Shown in pieces: positions 8,314 through 17,434 of a DNA stretch of 64,000 nucleotides; positions within the stretch are counted from its first letter, which is position 1, and every line of letters begins with the position of its first letter. This DNA comes from Asparagopsis taxiformis (Eukaryota; Rhodophyta; Florideophyceae; Bonnemaisoniales; Bonnemaisoniaceae), in contig JALQPE010002425.1 of the NCBI GenBank assembly GCA_030407315.1, positions 124,001 through 188,000 of the forward strand. The letters are read 5' to 3'. A model generated the notes under the pieces. That model had not been told where the DNA came from. It searched no databases and was given only the letters and a program-made list of their open reading frames with translations. A program made the position numbers and the translations under genes.

Positions 8314-9261
8314 ATGGCCGATCCACCCGCGCAACAGCAGCAAGATATGCCACCACAATCGGCGCCCACCGCTAGTTCGGCACCCGTTTCACACGCTCCC
8401 CCGCCCTCCGCCCCCACCACCGCCTCCCACTTTCCCTATCCGCACCTCTACCTCGATCCAGTGGCTGCCGCCGCCGCCTTCTATCAGCACGCCCAGACCA
8501 ATCCCCCAAACTCGCAGCAACAGCATCCGCCCCAACCCGCCGCCCCAACCACACAACCGCAACAACAGCCTTACTATATGCACGACTCGACAAACACAAC
8601 AGCCGCCCTCCAGCAAATGCAGCAGTTACAAATGCAGCTGCAATTGCACCTGCAAACACAGTCGCACCACTTGCTCCCGCACACAACCGCCGCCGCCTCC
8701 ACCACCACCCAACAGCAATCGTCGCACCAGTCGCCCTCCCCGTTGCACTTTCTCGCCCCCGCCCATCACCCCCAGTCATTATTACCGCCCCACCCCGCCC
8801 CAGCCAATCTGTCAAACTCCTCGATCATCCACCATCACTCGCCCTTCGTCCCCGAGTCCCAGATGATGTCTGCCTACCGAATAGGAAGATACACACCCGC
8901 AGAGCGCAGAATACGTCTCGAGCGCTACCGCGAAAAGCGCGCACAGCGCAATTACAATCGCAGAGTCAAGTATGACTGTAGGAAGATGATCGCAGACAAG
9001 CGAAGAAGAGTGCAGGGTAGGTTTGTCAAGCGCGAAGAAGAAATCGCATTAGCAATCCAACACAATGATTCGCCCCATTTGCACGCCACCGAAGACGGCA
9101 CCGAGGACGGCACCGAAGATGATACAAAAGTGCATCACCCCGAATCGTCCGGATCCGCTTCTTCCACTCGACCGCTTGATGCTGTCAATCTGGACCCCGC
9201 CCAACGCGTTTCCAACCCAAGTTTTTGTGAGCAGTCGGATCAAGTTTTGCAATTTCGATGA
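8314..9261 (+). CDS. CCT-domain protein (CONSTANS/TOC1-like nuclear factor)
   Basis: 315 aa from the first in-frame ATG. The N-terminal 185 residues are low complexity, rich in Gln, Pro, Ala and His, typical of transcriptional activation regions. At about residues 188-240 lies a CCT motif: YRIGRYTPAERRIRLERYRE, then KRAQRNYNRRVKYDCRK and MIADKRRRVQGRFVKRE. This matches the CCT consensus (R-x-x-x-L-R-Y-R-E-K-R...R-K-x-x-A-x-x-R-x-R-x-x-G-R-F-x-K-R). CCT domains of plants resemble the NF-YA DNA-binding region and join NF-YB/NF-YC in CCAAT-type complexes in light and clock regulation. There is no B-box or response-regulator domain, so the protein is a CMF-type (CCT only) member. The C-terminus contains the repeat DGTEDGTEDDT. 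Its specific targets are unknown. Confidence 0.85.
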   Translation: MADPPAQQQQDMPPQSAPTASSAPVSHAPPPSAPTTASHFPYPHLYLDPVAAAAAFYQHAQTNPPNSQQQHPPQPAAPTTQPQQQPYYMHDSTNTTAALQQMQQLQMQLQLHLQTQSHHLLPHTTAAASTTTQQQSSHQSPSPLHFLAPAHHPQSLLPPHPAPANLSNSSIIHHHSPFVPESQMMSAYRIGRYTPAERRIRLERYREKRAQRNYNRRVKYDCRKMIADKRRRVQGRFVKREEEIALAIQHNDSPHLHATEDGTEDGTEDDTKVHHPESSGSASSTRPLDAVNLDPAQRVSNPSFCEQSDQVLQFR

Positions 9262-9823
9262 GCATCCAGGTGTACTAGTACCGCATCTCTCCCGATTCTG
9301 CCCCCAGCGTTGTAATATTAATGTCCACTCCTAGAGTGGATACTTGTTTGATTTCCTCTTGTCTTCCAAGTAGCGTCAATAGTGCCGCCCAAGCAGGCCT
9401 GTGCGAGCGCTCAATGGGAACAGCTTTGTGCATTAAAACGTCAATATTATCTTTCAACATGTGCAGTTACCGTTGCGCCGCGCACAACACGTTTGAAAAC
9501 AAAGGCGCCGCCACTCGACAAACGCTCGGCCTACGACACGCAGCGCCTTAAATAGTCGGCGTTTCACACAGCTGTCCACAGAGTCGCTCGCATATCTCCC
9601 AATGTGGATTTGGAAGCAATCTCAATGCGCACAAATTACAGATCAAATGGTATCGCGATATTCAGCCGCTAAAGTGCCTAAATTTTAGATATTTTCACCT
9701 CTTGTCGCGTCGTAGAGCTCCGCTACACGCCCCGCTTTCCGACGCGCTAAACACTCGTGTGTGGCTCTCTGAGCGCCTCCCACTTCTACGCCAACTAAAT
9801 TCTTACAACAACTCGACGCCTCT
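9262..9823. other. Convergent intergenic region with one small inverted repeat
   Basis: 562 bp between two convergent genes. It contains TCCACTCCTAGAGTGGA near 9322-9338, a 7-bp perfect inverted repeat with a 3-nt centre. No gene was recognised. Probably 3' untranslated regions of the CCT-domain gene and MCM3. Confidence 0.4.
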
Positions 9824-12517
9824 TTACACAATGAATATAGTATCATCCGAAACCACAACCACATCTTCCTCTTGCAATCGTTCAAGCGCCGCCCGAACAT
9901 CCGCCTCTGAAAGCGACCCCTCCTCATCCTTCTCCTCTTCAGCCAGCCACCCAATGATATCGTCCACCTGTAGAGTTCCATCCCGACCACGTACTTTATT
10001 CAGAGCCCTCTTGATCCTTCGTACACAATCGTCCGAACATGTCCCACCCGCACTCCCTTTCTTCTTTCTTCTACTCTCCTCCACTTGTGATCCGCCATCA
10101 GTCTGCTCCGATTCACCGCGCCCGACCTGCGACCCTCCCTCCGCCTCTGCTGACTCCGCCATGGGTGTAATCTCATCCTCCGTCTCTCGCGACTCGTTCG
10201 CACCAGATGTCGCACTCCCTATATTCATAGATTGATTGCGTGCACTACGTCTCGTTCCTTGCCGAGGCTCCGGTCCATTCTCCATACCATTCGTATCGTC
10301 GACTGTGCCACTCTCACCCGTTCCGTTCACCTCTCGAGAGCCCCCCGTATCGTCGTCATCCGAATCATCTCCGTCGTCAGTCCCCTTGCCCTTATTACGT
10401 CGCGATCTTCTCCGGAACACTTTCTCCGACTTGTCCGGCTCGGCTTGATTGAACAGAGCAAACTTGAGCATTTCGACAGCTGCAACAGCGTCATCTCGCA
10501 AAACATGATTCTTGTCCAATCGCAGCTTCGCATGTGCTGTAGCCAGACGGATCAGAGTTTCAAGACAACGCGCAGTAATAGGTAGCGTCTTTGTGGAATC
10601 CGTGTCCTGTCTCAATTCCTTGTAACTACTCGCGATATGCTCGGCCGCTTCTCGTGTCAGCGTTGGACTCACCCGATGTTTGGCATAGTTGATATACAAT
10701 TTCAGAAACGCTGTAGACAGCATCTTATTTTCCGATCTTCCAGCATGGCGCGCAGAACGCCTCCTCGTCGTGTCCTCTGGAGCCTTGTAGAGCACCGAGG
10801 CAGACGTCTCATACATTGGCGTCGGTCCATCATTGCTTTCCGCATTTCCACCTCCGGCAATACGTCCACGAATGCTGCCATCATCGATTTCATCTAGCGT
10901 GTGCGAGTTTTTACGGAAGCGATGGCCGCGGAGGACATGATCGGCAATCTGCCTATCACGCTCTTTGTCGGCAGAATCCAGCACGATGAACAGTAGATCG
11001 AAACGAGACAACAGAGAATCTGGAAGCGCGATGTTTTCATGCGGCTTACGCATCTTATCGTACGACCCGTACACCGGATTGGCAGCCGCCACAACTGAAC
11101 ATCGCGCATTCAAACTGGCATGGATTCCAGCCTTTGCAATCGTCACCGTCTGCTGTTCCATGACTTCGTGAATTGCCACTCGATCCTCGTCTGACATCTT
11201 ATCAAACTCATCGATGCATACAACGCCCCTATCGGCGAGCACCATTGCACCAGCCTCCAGATGACGGTCGCCAGTGTCTTGGTCTGTTGTCACTGCGGCT
11301 GTGAGACCGACACCGGAGGACCCTCTTCCGGTGGTCGAAACGGCAAGAGGAGCTGTATTCATAATGAACCGAAGCAACTGTGACTTGGCTGTGGACGGGT
11401 CTCCGACCATCATGATATTAATATCTCCTCTGAGATGCGTGCCATTTTCGAGATTTTGTTCCTTCCCTCCGATCAACAGCAGAAGTAGTGCTTTTTTGAT
11501 GTAGTCATGACCGCAGATACTGGGAGCGATGGATTTAGACATGCGGTCAAACACATTGTCCTTCTGGGCATATTCAATAAAGTTGCGAATATCTTGCTCA
11601 TGGATCGAGCTATCCACTGAAGTCCGGCCCTCTACGCCAGACAAAAGGGTGATATGAGTTGCAACAACAAACGTAGTAAATACGCCTGTACCACCGGTCG
11701 AACCCACACCTCCGACGGCACGGAATATGCCGGTGACTCGAATTCGATCGCCTGGTTTACAAGCGTCGCACAAATCACCCTCAATCAGAACTTCAACACT
11801 TCTCGGTAGTTGTCCCGCCGGGCTCTTTTCCGGCATCTCCTGAATTGTAATACGTTGAGAATCACGATACCAGCATTTTCCAAATTCTGTCTCAAGTGGA
11901 TTACCCTCCTCATCCTTGGTAGGATAGGAACTTCCAGGCATGCCGGCATTCTGAGTAAAGACAGCCAGAGAGCTAACACTAGCATTATCCCTATAGGCCT
12001 TCTCCTGGAACTTGTTTGTAGCCGGGCAATAATGAACGGAGAGAACCAGCCTAGGACGGATAGTGGAGGCGCGTGTGACAATACCATCAACACACACGAT
12101 ACCGCCGACGAGACGGGCGTTCAAGCCACGAGGGGAGACGTGGCGAGCGCCAAAGGCGCCTTCGAGACCAATTCGAAACTCGGAGAGACGGCGTCGGTCT
12201 TCACTGAGATCTTGTCGAATGCCCATGATGAGGTCTTGCATGGCGCGCTCGAAGATTGGCAAATGCTCCACGGGTTTTGTTAAAACGTCGGCGGCCAGTT
12301 CGGGATCAAAGTCACGCAAATCGTCGACTGAAACAATTAAACGTTTTGGAGTCTGGTTGCGGTCGATTGTCTCTTGGTCGGGCGCCTGAACCATTTCGCG
12401 AATGCGATCTGCGAGAATGCCGCGTCCATTGTCCGCGTCTAGAAAGGACGTGAAACGGCGCATGAGCTCGGCATTTTTGTTGGCGCCGGGCGTTGTTCGG
12501 TCGGCAACAGCTGCCAT
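9824..12517 (-). CDS. MCM3: DNA replication licensing factor MCM3
   Basis: 897 aa, single exon. MCM3 is one of six AAA+ subunits of the MCM2-7 helicase loaded at origins in G1. Assignment to MCM3 and not another MCM rests on the N-terminal helical domain (RRFTSFLDADNGRGI), the segment VSPRGLNARLVGGIVCVDGI, VHYCPATNKF and SSYPTKDEEGNPLETEFG, followed by QEMPEKSPAGQLPRSV, all diagnostic of MCM3. The ATPase core has Walker A GDPSTAKSQ at 372-380, the sensor/hairpin GRGSSGVGLTAAV (398-409), Walker B CIDEFD (434-439) and the arginine-finger motif SRFD (504-507). Residues about 680-790 are an acidic, Ser/Gly/Arg-rich linker, and the last 90 residues look like the C-terminal winged-helix module. It lies head to head with the MCM-binding-protein gene, with E2F sites between. 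Confidence 0.96.
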   Translation of the reverse strand: MAAVADRTTPGANKNAELMRRFTSFLDADNGRGILADRIREMVQAPDQETIDRNQTPKRLIVSVDDLRDFDPELAADVLTKPVEHLPIFERAMQDLIMGIRQDLSEDRRRLSEFRIGLEGAFGARHVSPRGLNARLVGGIVCVDGIVTRASTIRPRLVLSVHYCPATNKFQEKAYRDNASVSSLAVFTQNAGMPGSSYPTKDEEGNPLETEFGKCWYRDSQRITIQEMPEKSPAGQLPRSVEVLIEGDLCDACKPGDRIRVTGIFRAVGGVGSTGGTGVFTTFVVATHITLLSGVEGRTSVDSSIHEQDIRNFIEYAQKDNVFDRMSKSIAPSICGHDYIKKALLLLLIGGKEQNLENGTHLRGDINIMMVGDPSTAKSQLLRFIMNTAPLAVSTTGRGSSGVGLTAAVTTDQDTGDRHLEAGAMVLADRGVVCIDEFDKMSDEDRVAIHEVMEQQTVTIAKAGIHASLNARCSVVAAANPVYGSYDKMRKPHENIALPDSLLSRFDLLFIVLDSADKERDRQIADHVLRGHRFRKNSHTLDEIDDGSIRGRIAGGGNAESNDGPTPMYETSASVLYKAPEDTTRRRSARHAGRSENKMLSTAFLKLYINYAKHRVSPTLTREAAEHIASSYKELRQDTDSTKTLPITARCLETLIRLATAHAKLRLDKNHVLRDDAVAAVEMLKFALFNQAEPDKSEKVFRRRSRRNKGKGTDDGDDSDDDDTGGSREVNGTGESGTVDDTNGMENGPEPRQGTRRSARNQSMNIGSATSGANESRETEDEITPMAESAEAEGGSQVGRGESEQTDGGSQVEESRRKKKGSAGGTCSDDCVRRIKRALNKVRGRDGTLQVDDIIGWLAEEEKDEEGSLSEADVRAALERLQEEDVVVVSDDTIFIV

Positions 12518-12691
12518 TGTGGTATTGCTTGACGTCGGGGTGAGTTGTCAGGAGGGTAGGATTGTAGTCGATGCGGAGTTGTGTTGTACGTTCTTGGTTT
12601 AGAAAACAATGGTGCTCGAGTGGAAAGAGTTACTAATGCGTGCAGCTCGATTGTCGGTCGGGCTGAGGGTGTTGCAATGTATTGGACAGAG

Positions 12692-12705
12692 TTCCCGCCA
12701 AAAAA
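12692..12705 (+). promoter_or_regulatory. E2F site 1 between MCM3 and MCMBP
   Basis: TTCCCGCCAAAAAA matches the E2F core TTCCCGCC with a flanking A tract, the arrangement found in S-phase gene promoters of plants and animals. It lies 175 bp upstream of the MCM3 ATG. Confidence 0.65.
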
Positions 12706-12736
12706 TGGAGTAGAAAAATTGTCAGCGGTGAATTTC

Positions 12737-12750
12737 TTTTTGGCGGGAAA
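12737..12750 (+). promoter_or_regulatory. E2F site 2 between MCM3 and MCMBP
   Basis: TTTTTGGCGGGAAA contains TTTGGCGGGAAA, the classic E2F recognition sequence. It is inverted relative to site 1, starting 31 bp beyond it, so the two form a loose inverted pair. Confidence 0.7.
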
Positions 12751-13010
12751 TCAGAGCCAATCAGAAATCGCCACACACAAACAATACAAAATAATTGGCT
12801 GAATCTCAGTCAAGTATGAGCATTGAGTACGAGCCTAATCCAGCTCCCAAACGGGCATCAATAAGGCCTTTGTTTGCCAATGGAACTGCATACGGTAACA
12901 GCGCTCACCGACGTTTACTACGTATTTCTATACAAACGGAGCACCCAACCCTACCTCACACGCTGACGCTGCACACAACCACCACTCAACGCACCCATCC
13001 CCAACCCAAA

Positions 13011-14819
13011 ATGGTCGGCATCTCTCTCAACTGGTCCAACGACCCCATCGCCGCGGCGCACGCCACGATCAGAGAAACCAACGGCGATGTCGGCAGCGTT
13101 CTTCGCCACGCGACGATACCACCGCGCGACTCGATCCCGCTCGTCGGAGACCCGACGGCAAAAACCGGCTCCTGGGCCAGATACATCGGCATGGTGCAGG
13201 ACGTTTGGGACGCGGAACTCTTCGTCGCATTATCATCCGACGGTCAATCCGGTCTCTTCATCGAAGATGGCGCCGCTGGAGACATGACCAATCCCAATCT
13301 CGCCGAACGATTGCCCGTGTATCTCGTGTCCATTCCCGGCGAAACCGACTGGGTTCGATCGTCACGCACGGCGCCGGCCGCGGCGACGGCACAACCGTCG
13401 CCAATGCAGTCCAGTCGTCCCAAGAGGGCGCGTGAAGAAGATGACGTCATGGAAGAGCATCAACCGGAGCCGATTGTAGCGCAAACACAGCCCGTCCGTC
13501 CCGTGTCGGCTTCGCGCCCGCCCTCCTACCCCGCCGCGCCCGCCGCCTCTGCGGCCAATGCGCAGGACAAGCGGCAGAGACCGGAGGATCTGGATGCCGC
13601 GCAAGTGCCGTTTGCGGGTATGGGGCTGAATTTGCCGCTGCCGGCGCAGAAGGGCGGCTCGGCCATTGTGGCAAAGCTGTACGATAATATTAGTGGGAGC
13701 GGTTTGAAGATTAATTCTGTTGTAGAGGTGATAGGTATCATGCAAGATCCACTGGAAATTGCAGCCAATGCCAGTGGCAGTGTGGATTCATTCGCTGCTG
13801 AATTTGCGGCACGAAATCCGACCAATGTTAGACGGTTGCATGCGGTCGCAATTCGTGAAGTTGGCGAGTGGGAACTCAACCCGGCAACTGAGCGTATTGG
13901 TAGGACACAGGGTGTCGCAGCGCTGGACGCTGCACGTGCAGAGCTTAAGAGTGTGCTTCCTGCGCTGCGGTTGATGATTATTCGCTACCTGGCATCGGCT
14001 CTGTGTGACGACGTGTTGGCGGCTGAGTATTTACTGATGTGCCTGTTGTCGAGACCGGCGCAGAGAACGGGCGCCGGAGGGGTGCTCGGGAAACTGAGCT
14101 TGAACCTAGTGTTGCCGAAGGAGGCTTCAGAGGACGCGAGTTTCATGACGAATCTTGCTGGCGCTATCGAACAGATTGTGCCGTCAGTGGTGCGTGTCGA
14201 GGTGAACATTGCTGCGCTGAATTGTATGGACCTGTTGCCGAAGAAGGACTACACTGCTAACCGACTGAAAGCGGCACCGTTGCAACTGGCGACGGGGAGT
14301 GTGTTGCTGGCGGACGAAAGCAAGCTAAGCAATGGACAACTGTCGGAGCGTGGGGTGAAAAACGTGCGCGCACTGACAGCGGTGTCGCAGAAACTGGCCA
14401 CACCGATTGACTTTTCATACTACGAGTCGGAGCTGCCGGTGCATTGCAGTGCAATTTTGGTGTCCACCGGGGGCAAGTCCATTGTGTGGAGCGACGTAGT
14501 GGTGCGAGTTTCGACGGGAACGGGCGGGGAAATGCAGAAATGGAACAGTTACGACGAGTGCATGTTGAACAAGATGAGATTGGCAATGGGGCTACTTTTA
14601 GAAAATGGACGATTCGATATCAGCGATGAAGCGGTGGCGGCGGTGGAAAGCGCGTATGTGCATGCGCGCAAACAAGGACAAGCGGCGGAGGGACAGGAAA
14701 CATTGCAAGCATGGCTGGCAGTGGCGCGAATGTGCGCGCGTTCATTCGGGGAGGACAAACTCTCCAAGGAGCGTTGGGAGTACAGCATGGAACTGGAGAC
14801 GAGACGAAATAGGGTTTAG
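13011..14819 (+). CDS. MCMBP: MCM complex-binding protein (MCMBP/ETG1)
   Basis: 602 aa from ATG 13011; an in-frame ATG at 12816 would add 65 residues of weak character. MCMBP (ETG1 in plants) binds MCM3-7, protects MCM subunits before assembly and helps remove MCM from chromatin late in S phase. The N-terminus shows the family pattern: PIAAAHATIRETNGDVGSV and, after a basic stretch, SWARYIGMVQDVWDAELFVA. A Pro/Ala-rich linker (about residues 110-200, with PKRAREEDDV as a probable nuclear signal) separates the N-terminal domain from the C-terminal racket-like AAA-related half, which includes the segment LMIIRYLASALCDDVLAAEYLLMCLLS. MCMBP lacks a functional Walker motif in other species, and none is visible here. 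Divergent placement with MCM3 pairs two physical partners. Confidence 0.9.
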   Translation: MVGISLNWSNDPIAAAHATIRETNGDVGSVLRHATIPPRDSIPLVGDPTAKTGSWARYIGMVQDVWDAELFVALSSDGQSGLFIEDGAAGDMTNPNLAERLPVYLVSIPGETDWVRSSRTAPAAATAQPSPMQSSRPKRAREEDDVMEEHQPEPIVAQTQPVRPVSASRPPSYPAAPAASAANAQDKRQRPEDLDAAQVPFAGMGLNLPLPAQKGGSAIVAKLYDNISGSGLKINSVVEVIGIMQDPLEIAANASGSVDSFAAEFAARNPTNVRRLHAVAIREVGEWELNPATERIGRTQGVAALDAARAELKSVLPALRLMIIRYLASALCDDVLAAEYLLMCLLSRPAQRTGAGGVLGKLSLNLVLPKEASEDASFMTNLAGAIEQIVPSVVRVEVNIAALNCMDLLPKKDYTANRLKAAPLQLATGSVLLADESKLSNGQLSERGVKNVRALTAVSQKLATPIDFSYYESELPVHCSAILVSTGGKSIVWSDVVVRVSTGTGGEMQKWNSYDECMLNKMRLAMGLLLENGRFDISDEAVAAVESAYVHARKQGQAAEGQETLQAWLAVARMCARSFGEDKLSKERWEYSMELETRRNRV

Positions 14820-15094
14820 TCGGACGGCAACATAACATATGTTACGTCAGTCGACGTGTGCACAGCGACGAGGCGAGAGGTCACGAGAAGGAGGAATCTG
14901 TGCGCATGATCAATTCGCAATTGCCAGCCGAATGATTGGTTTGTTTTTACCAACAAGTGGCGAAATTATGTTTTACTAAATTAACTCATCCTCTCCGCTA
15001 CGCTACGCTACGCACGATCCATGTGCCGTTGCCTTCCTCTCATCGAGCTACAACGTTTTCAATCCGGCTCGCTTTATTCAAGTGACCCAATCAA
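14820..15094. promoter_or_regulatory. Intergenic/promoter region of cysteine synthase
   Basis: 275 bp. It contains the tandem pentamer tract CGCTACGCTACGCTACGCACG (about 14996-15014), roughly 80 bp upstream of the cysteine synthase ATG. No other feature was seen. Confidence 0.4.
14996..15014 (+). repeat. Tandem pentamer (CGCTA)n upstream of cysteine synthase
   Basis: CGCTACGCTACGCTACGCACG, three and a half units, 80 bp before the ATG at 15095. Confidence 0.7.
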
Positions 15095-16506
15095 ATGCCG
15101 CTTGCTTTTCAACAACCTTTCTTCCTGAAGCGTATCCATATAAGCCGCACCAAACCGTGGAGCATTGCCTCGCGTCGCAACGCGCCGTCCACACCCCTCA
15201 TGAAGTCGCAAGCAGCAAGCCGTCCGCCCCGTCGTGTCATTGCCGACAATGTCTACGACGGTCTTTCAGACGCCATCGGCAACACCCCGCTCATAAAGCT
15301 GCAACGCGCTTCACGAGAAACCGGCTGCAACATATACGGCAAGGCTGAATTTATGAACCCCGTACGTCACGCCACTTCCCCAACCCGCCATCCCAGCACG
15401 TCTCGCCCTCGCTGACATTCCATCCGTCCCTCCACTCACCCATCCAGGGCGGCTCGGTCAAAGCGCGCGCAGCCCTCTATCTCATCAACGACGCAGAGCG
15501 AAAGGGACTGCTCACCCCCGGCCGTCCCGGCACCATTGTGGAGTCGACAGCTGGCAATACAGGTATCAGTCTCTCCGAGGTGGCCGCCTCGCGCGGCTAC
15601 AATTCCGTCATTGTCATCCCGGAAACGCAGTCGCAGGAAAAGAAGGACGCCCTGCGTTACGCTGGCGCACAACTCGTGGAGGTGCCCGCAAAGCCCTTTT
15701 CTAATCCAAATAACTATGTGCGCTACGGCCAGCGACTCGCAAAGGAGCTCGGCGCCGTGTACACCGGCCAATTCGACAATCAAGCCAATCGTGCCGCTCA
15801 TGTGGAGACAACCGGTCCCGAAATATGGGCGCAGCTTAAGGGTAAAGTGGACGGCTTTAGTTGCGCCGTTGGTACCGGTGGAACACTCGTTGGCACCGCT
15901 CAATTTCTGAAAAGCGTTAGTGATACCGTTAAAATCGCCTTAACCGACCCGTACGGCGCCAAGCTCGTCCATTTCTATCAACATGGCCAACTGCGAGCTG
16001 AGGGCGGCTCGATTACAGAGGGCATCGGACAGGGTCGTATCACTGGCAACCTCGAGGGATTCAAACCGGACTACGCTTGGCAAATTCATGATGAAGAGGT
16101 AAGGTTTTTATGCGCATCAACGCGCGAGACTGCAGTAACAGTATTTACTAACTTTTTTCTCGTGTCTCTTATGCCGCTCCAGGCACTGACAGTAGTATTC
16201 AATCTGATGCAGGAGGAGGGCCTCTGTTTGGGTACTTCCTCTGGTATCAATGTTGCCGGCGCTATTCGACTAGCAAAACAACTCGGTCCAGGTCATAATA
16301 TTGTAACAGTTCTTTGCGATTTGGGCACCCGCTACACTGGCAAAATGTTCAACTTGCCATTTCTCAAGGACAACAGTCTGCCAAGACCAGAATGGCTCGC
16401 AGCACCGCTGTCGCCTGAGGTGGTGGCCGCAATGGAGAGAACCAAAGTCGCTGACGACGTAGCAGCAGCTGAACAAGCCGCTGCCGCAGCGGCATCCAAC
16501 AAATAA
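15095..16506 (+). CDS. Cysteine synthase (O-acetylserine sulfhydrylase family), organelle-type leader
   Basis: Three exons: 15095-15361, 15448-16098, 16183-16506; 413 aa. The introns are 86 and 84 nt; the second has a TTTACTAAC branch site. A PLP-dependent enzyme of the CysK/CBS fold that makes cysteine from O-acetylserine and sulfide. The PLP lysine is in NPGGSVK, split by intron 1 between Pro and Gly; the following residue is Ala where CysK proteins usually have Asp (SVKDRA). The substrate loop is STAGNTGIS and the phosphate-binding loop GTGGTL. The segment DPYGAKLVHFYQ and the ending with CDLGTRY are typical of the eukaryotic/mitochondrial-like cysteine synthase branch (yeast YGR012W type), so cystathionine beta-synthase is less likely. 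The first 45 residues are Arg/Ser/Pro-rich and free of acidic residues, suggesting import into plastid or mitochondrion; Met at residue 36 is an alternative start. Confidence 0.88.
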
Positions 16507-16660
16507 TAAACGTACATGATGCAATGGTGTGCTCGCCGCATATAGAGGTCAGCAAGGACAGACGTGTACGTATGTGCACCAACGCGACAAGTACAGCTGC
16601 GGAGTAAGATTTAACGATGCGATAAAAACTATGATATCTCAATGAACAACAACGACCGAC

Positions 16661-17434
16661 CTAGTTTTCCTTTTCTTTAACCGCTGCCTTCAAATCTCTA
16701 CAAAACGGACCACTCGGCGGTGTCTTCAACGTCGTGCGTCCCTGCGGTCCCTCGCACCCATTTCGCTCGATCTGCGGACCTATCTTTGGCTGTTTCCCTG
16801 CACGCAAGTCGCGCAACACACTCTTCACCGTATCAGGCGTGAGGTCCTCGTAAAAATGATCATTGATCTGCACCATCGGCGCATTCACACAAGCGCCCAA
16901 ACACTCCACTTCCATCAGATGGAACAAGCCATCGTCGGTATTTCCCCCGACGCGCACGCCGAGCTCCTCCTTCACGGCGTCCAGCACCTCGTATCCGCCG
17001 CGCAACATGCACGGCGTCGTCGTACACACCTGCACGTTGTAGCGGCCAATTTTCTCGCGGTTGAACATGGTGTAAAAACTGGCGACTTCGTACACGCGAA
17101 TCGGCGCCATGTCGAGTACGCGCGCCACCTTGTTCATGGCGGCCAGCGGCAACCAGCCGCCGTTCTGTCGCTGCGCGAGGTCCAGCAGCGGGATGACGGC
17201 TGAGGCGGCGTAATTTTTGGGGTAGCGCTTGAGAATGGTTTTGATCTTGTCGTAGTTTTCATCGGAGAAATCAAATGTGGTTTCGTCGCTGTTCTCCGGC
17301 GTGTCGCGGTGAATGTTCAATCCGGCCGCGGATCGCGGCACGGTCGCGCTCCATACGGTGCGTGTCGTCGCATGGGACGCAGGGACGGGGTGTGTGATCG
17401 CCCGACGCGCTTGTTGAAGGACGACGCGCAACAT
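16661..17434 (-). CDS. NDUFV2: NADH:ubiquinone oxidoreductase 24-kDa subunit (NDUFV2)
   Basis: 257 aa from ATG 17434; the frame is open further upstream but that part is low complexity. This is the matrix-arm subunit of mitochondrial complex I that carries the binuclear N1a cluster. The mature domain starts near FDFSDENYDKIKTILKRYP, followed by NYAASAVIPLLDLAQRQNGG and the thioredoxin-like fold. The four cluster ligands are visible as C-x4-C in CTTTPC and C-x3-C in VECLGACVNAP. The N-terminal 40 residues (MLRVVLQQARRAITHPVPAS...) are Arg/Ala/Ser-rich with no early acidic residue, a typical mitochondrial presequence. Length fits the family (about 220-250 aa). Confidence 0.95.
   Translation of the reverse strand: MLRVVLQQARRAITHPVPASHATTRTVWSATVPRSAAGLNIHRDTPENSDETTFDFSDENYDKIKTILKRYPKNYAASAVIPLLDLAQRQNGGWLPLAAMNKVARVLDMAPIRVYEVASFYTMFNREKIGRYNVQVCTTTPCMLRGGYEVLDAVKEELGVRVGGNTDDGLFHLMEVECLGACVNAPMVQINDHFYEDLTPDTVKSVLRDLRAGKQPKIGPQIERNGCEGPQGRTTLKTPPSGPFCRDLKAAVKEKEN

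Larger units (their letters stand above)
12518..13010. promoter_or_regulatory. Shared E2F-type promoter of MCM3 and MCMBP
   Basis: 493 bp between the divergent ATGs. Two E2F sites in opposite orientation sit near the middle (12692-12705 and 12737-12750). The plus-strand frame of MCMBP is open upstream from 12795, with an alternative ATG at 12816. Confidence 0.6.
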
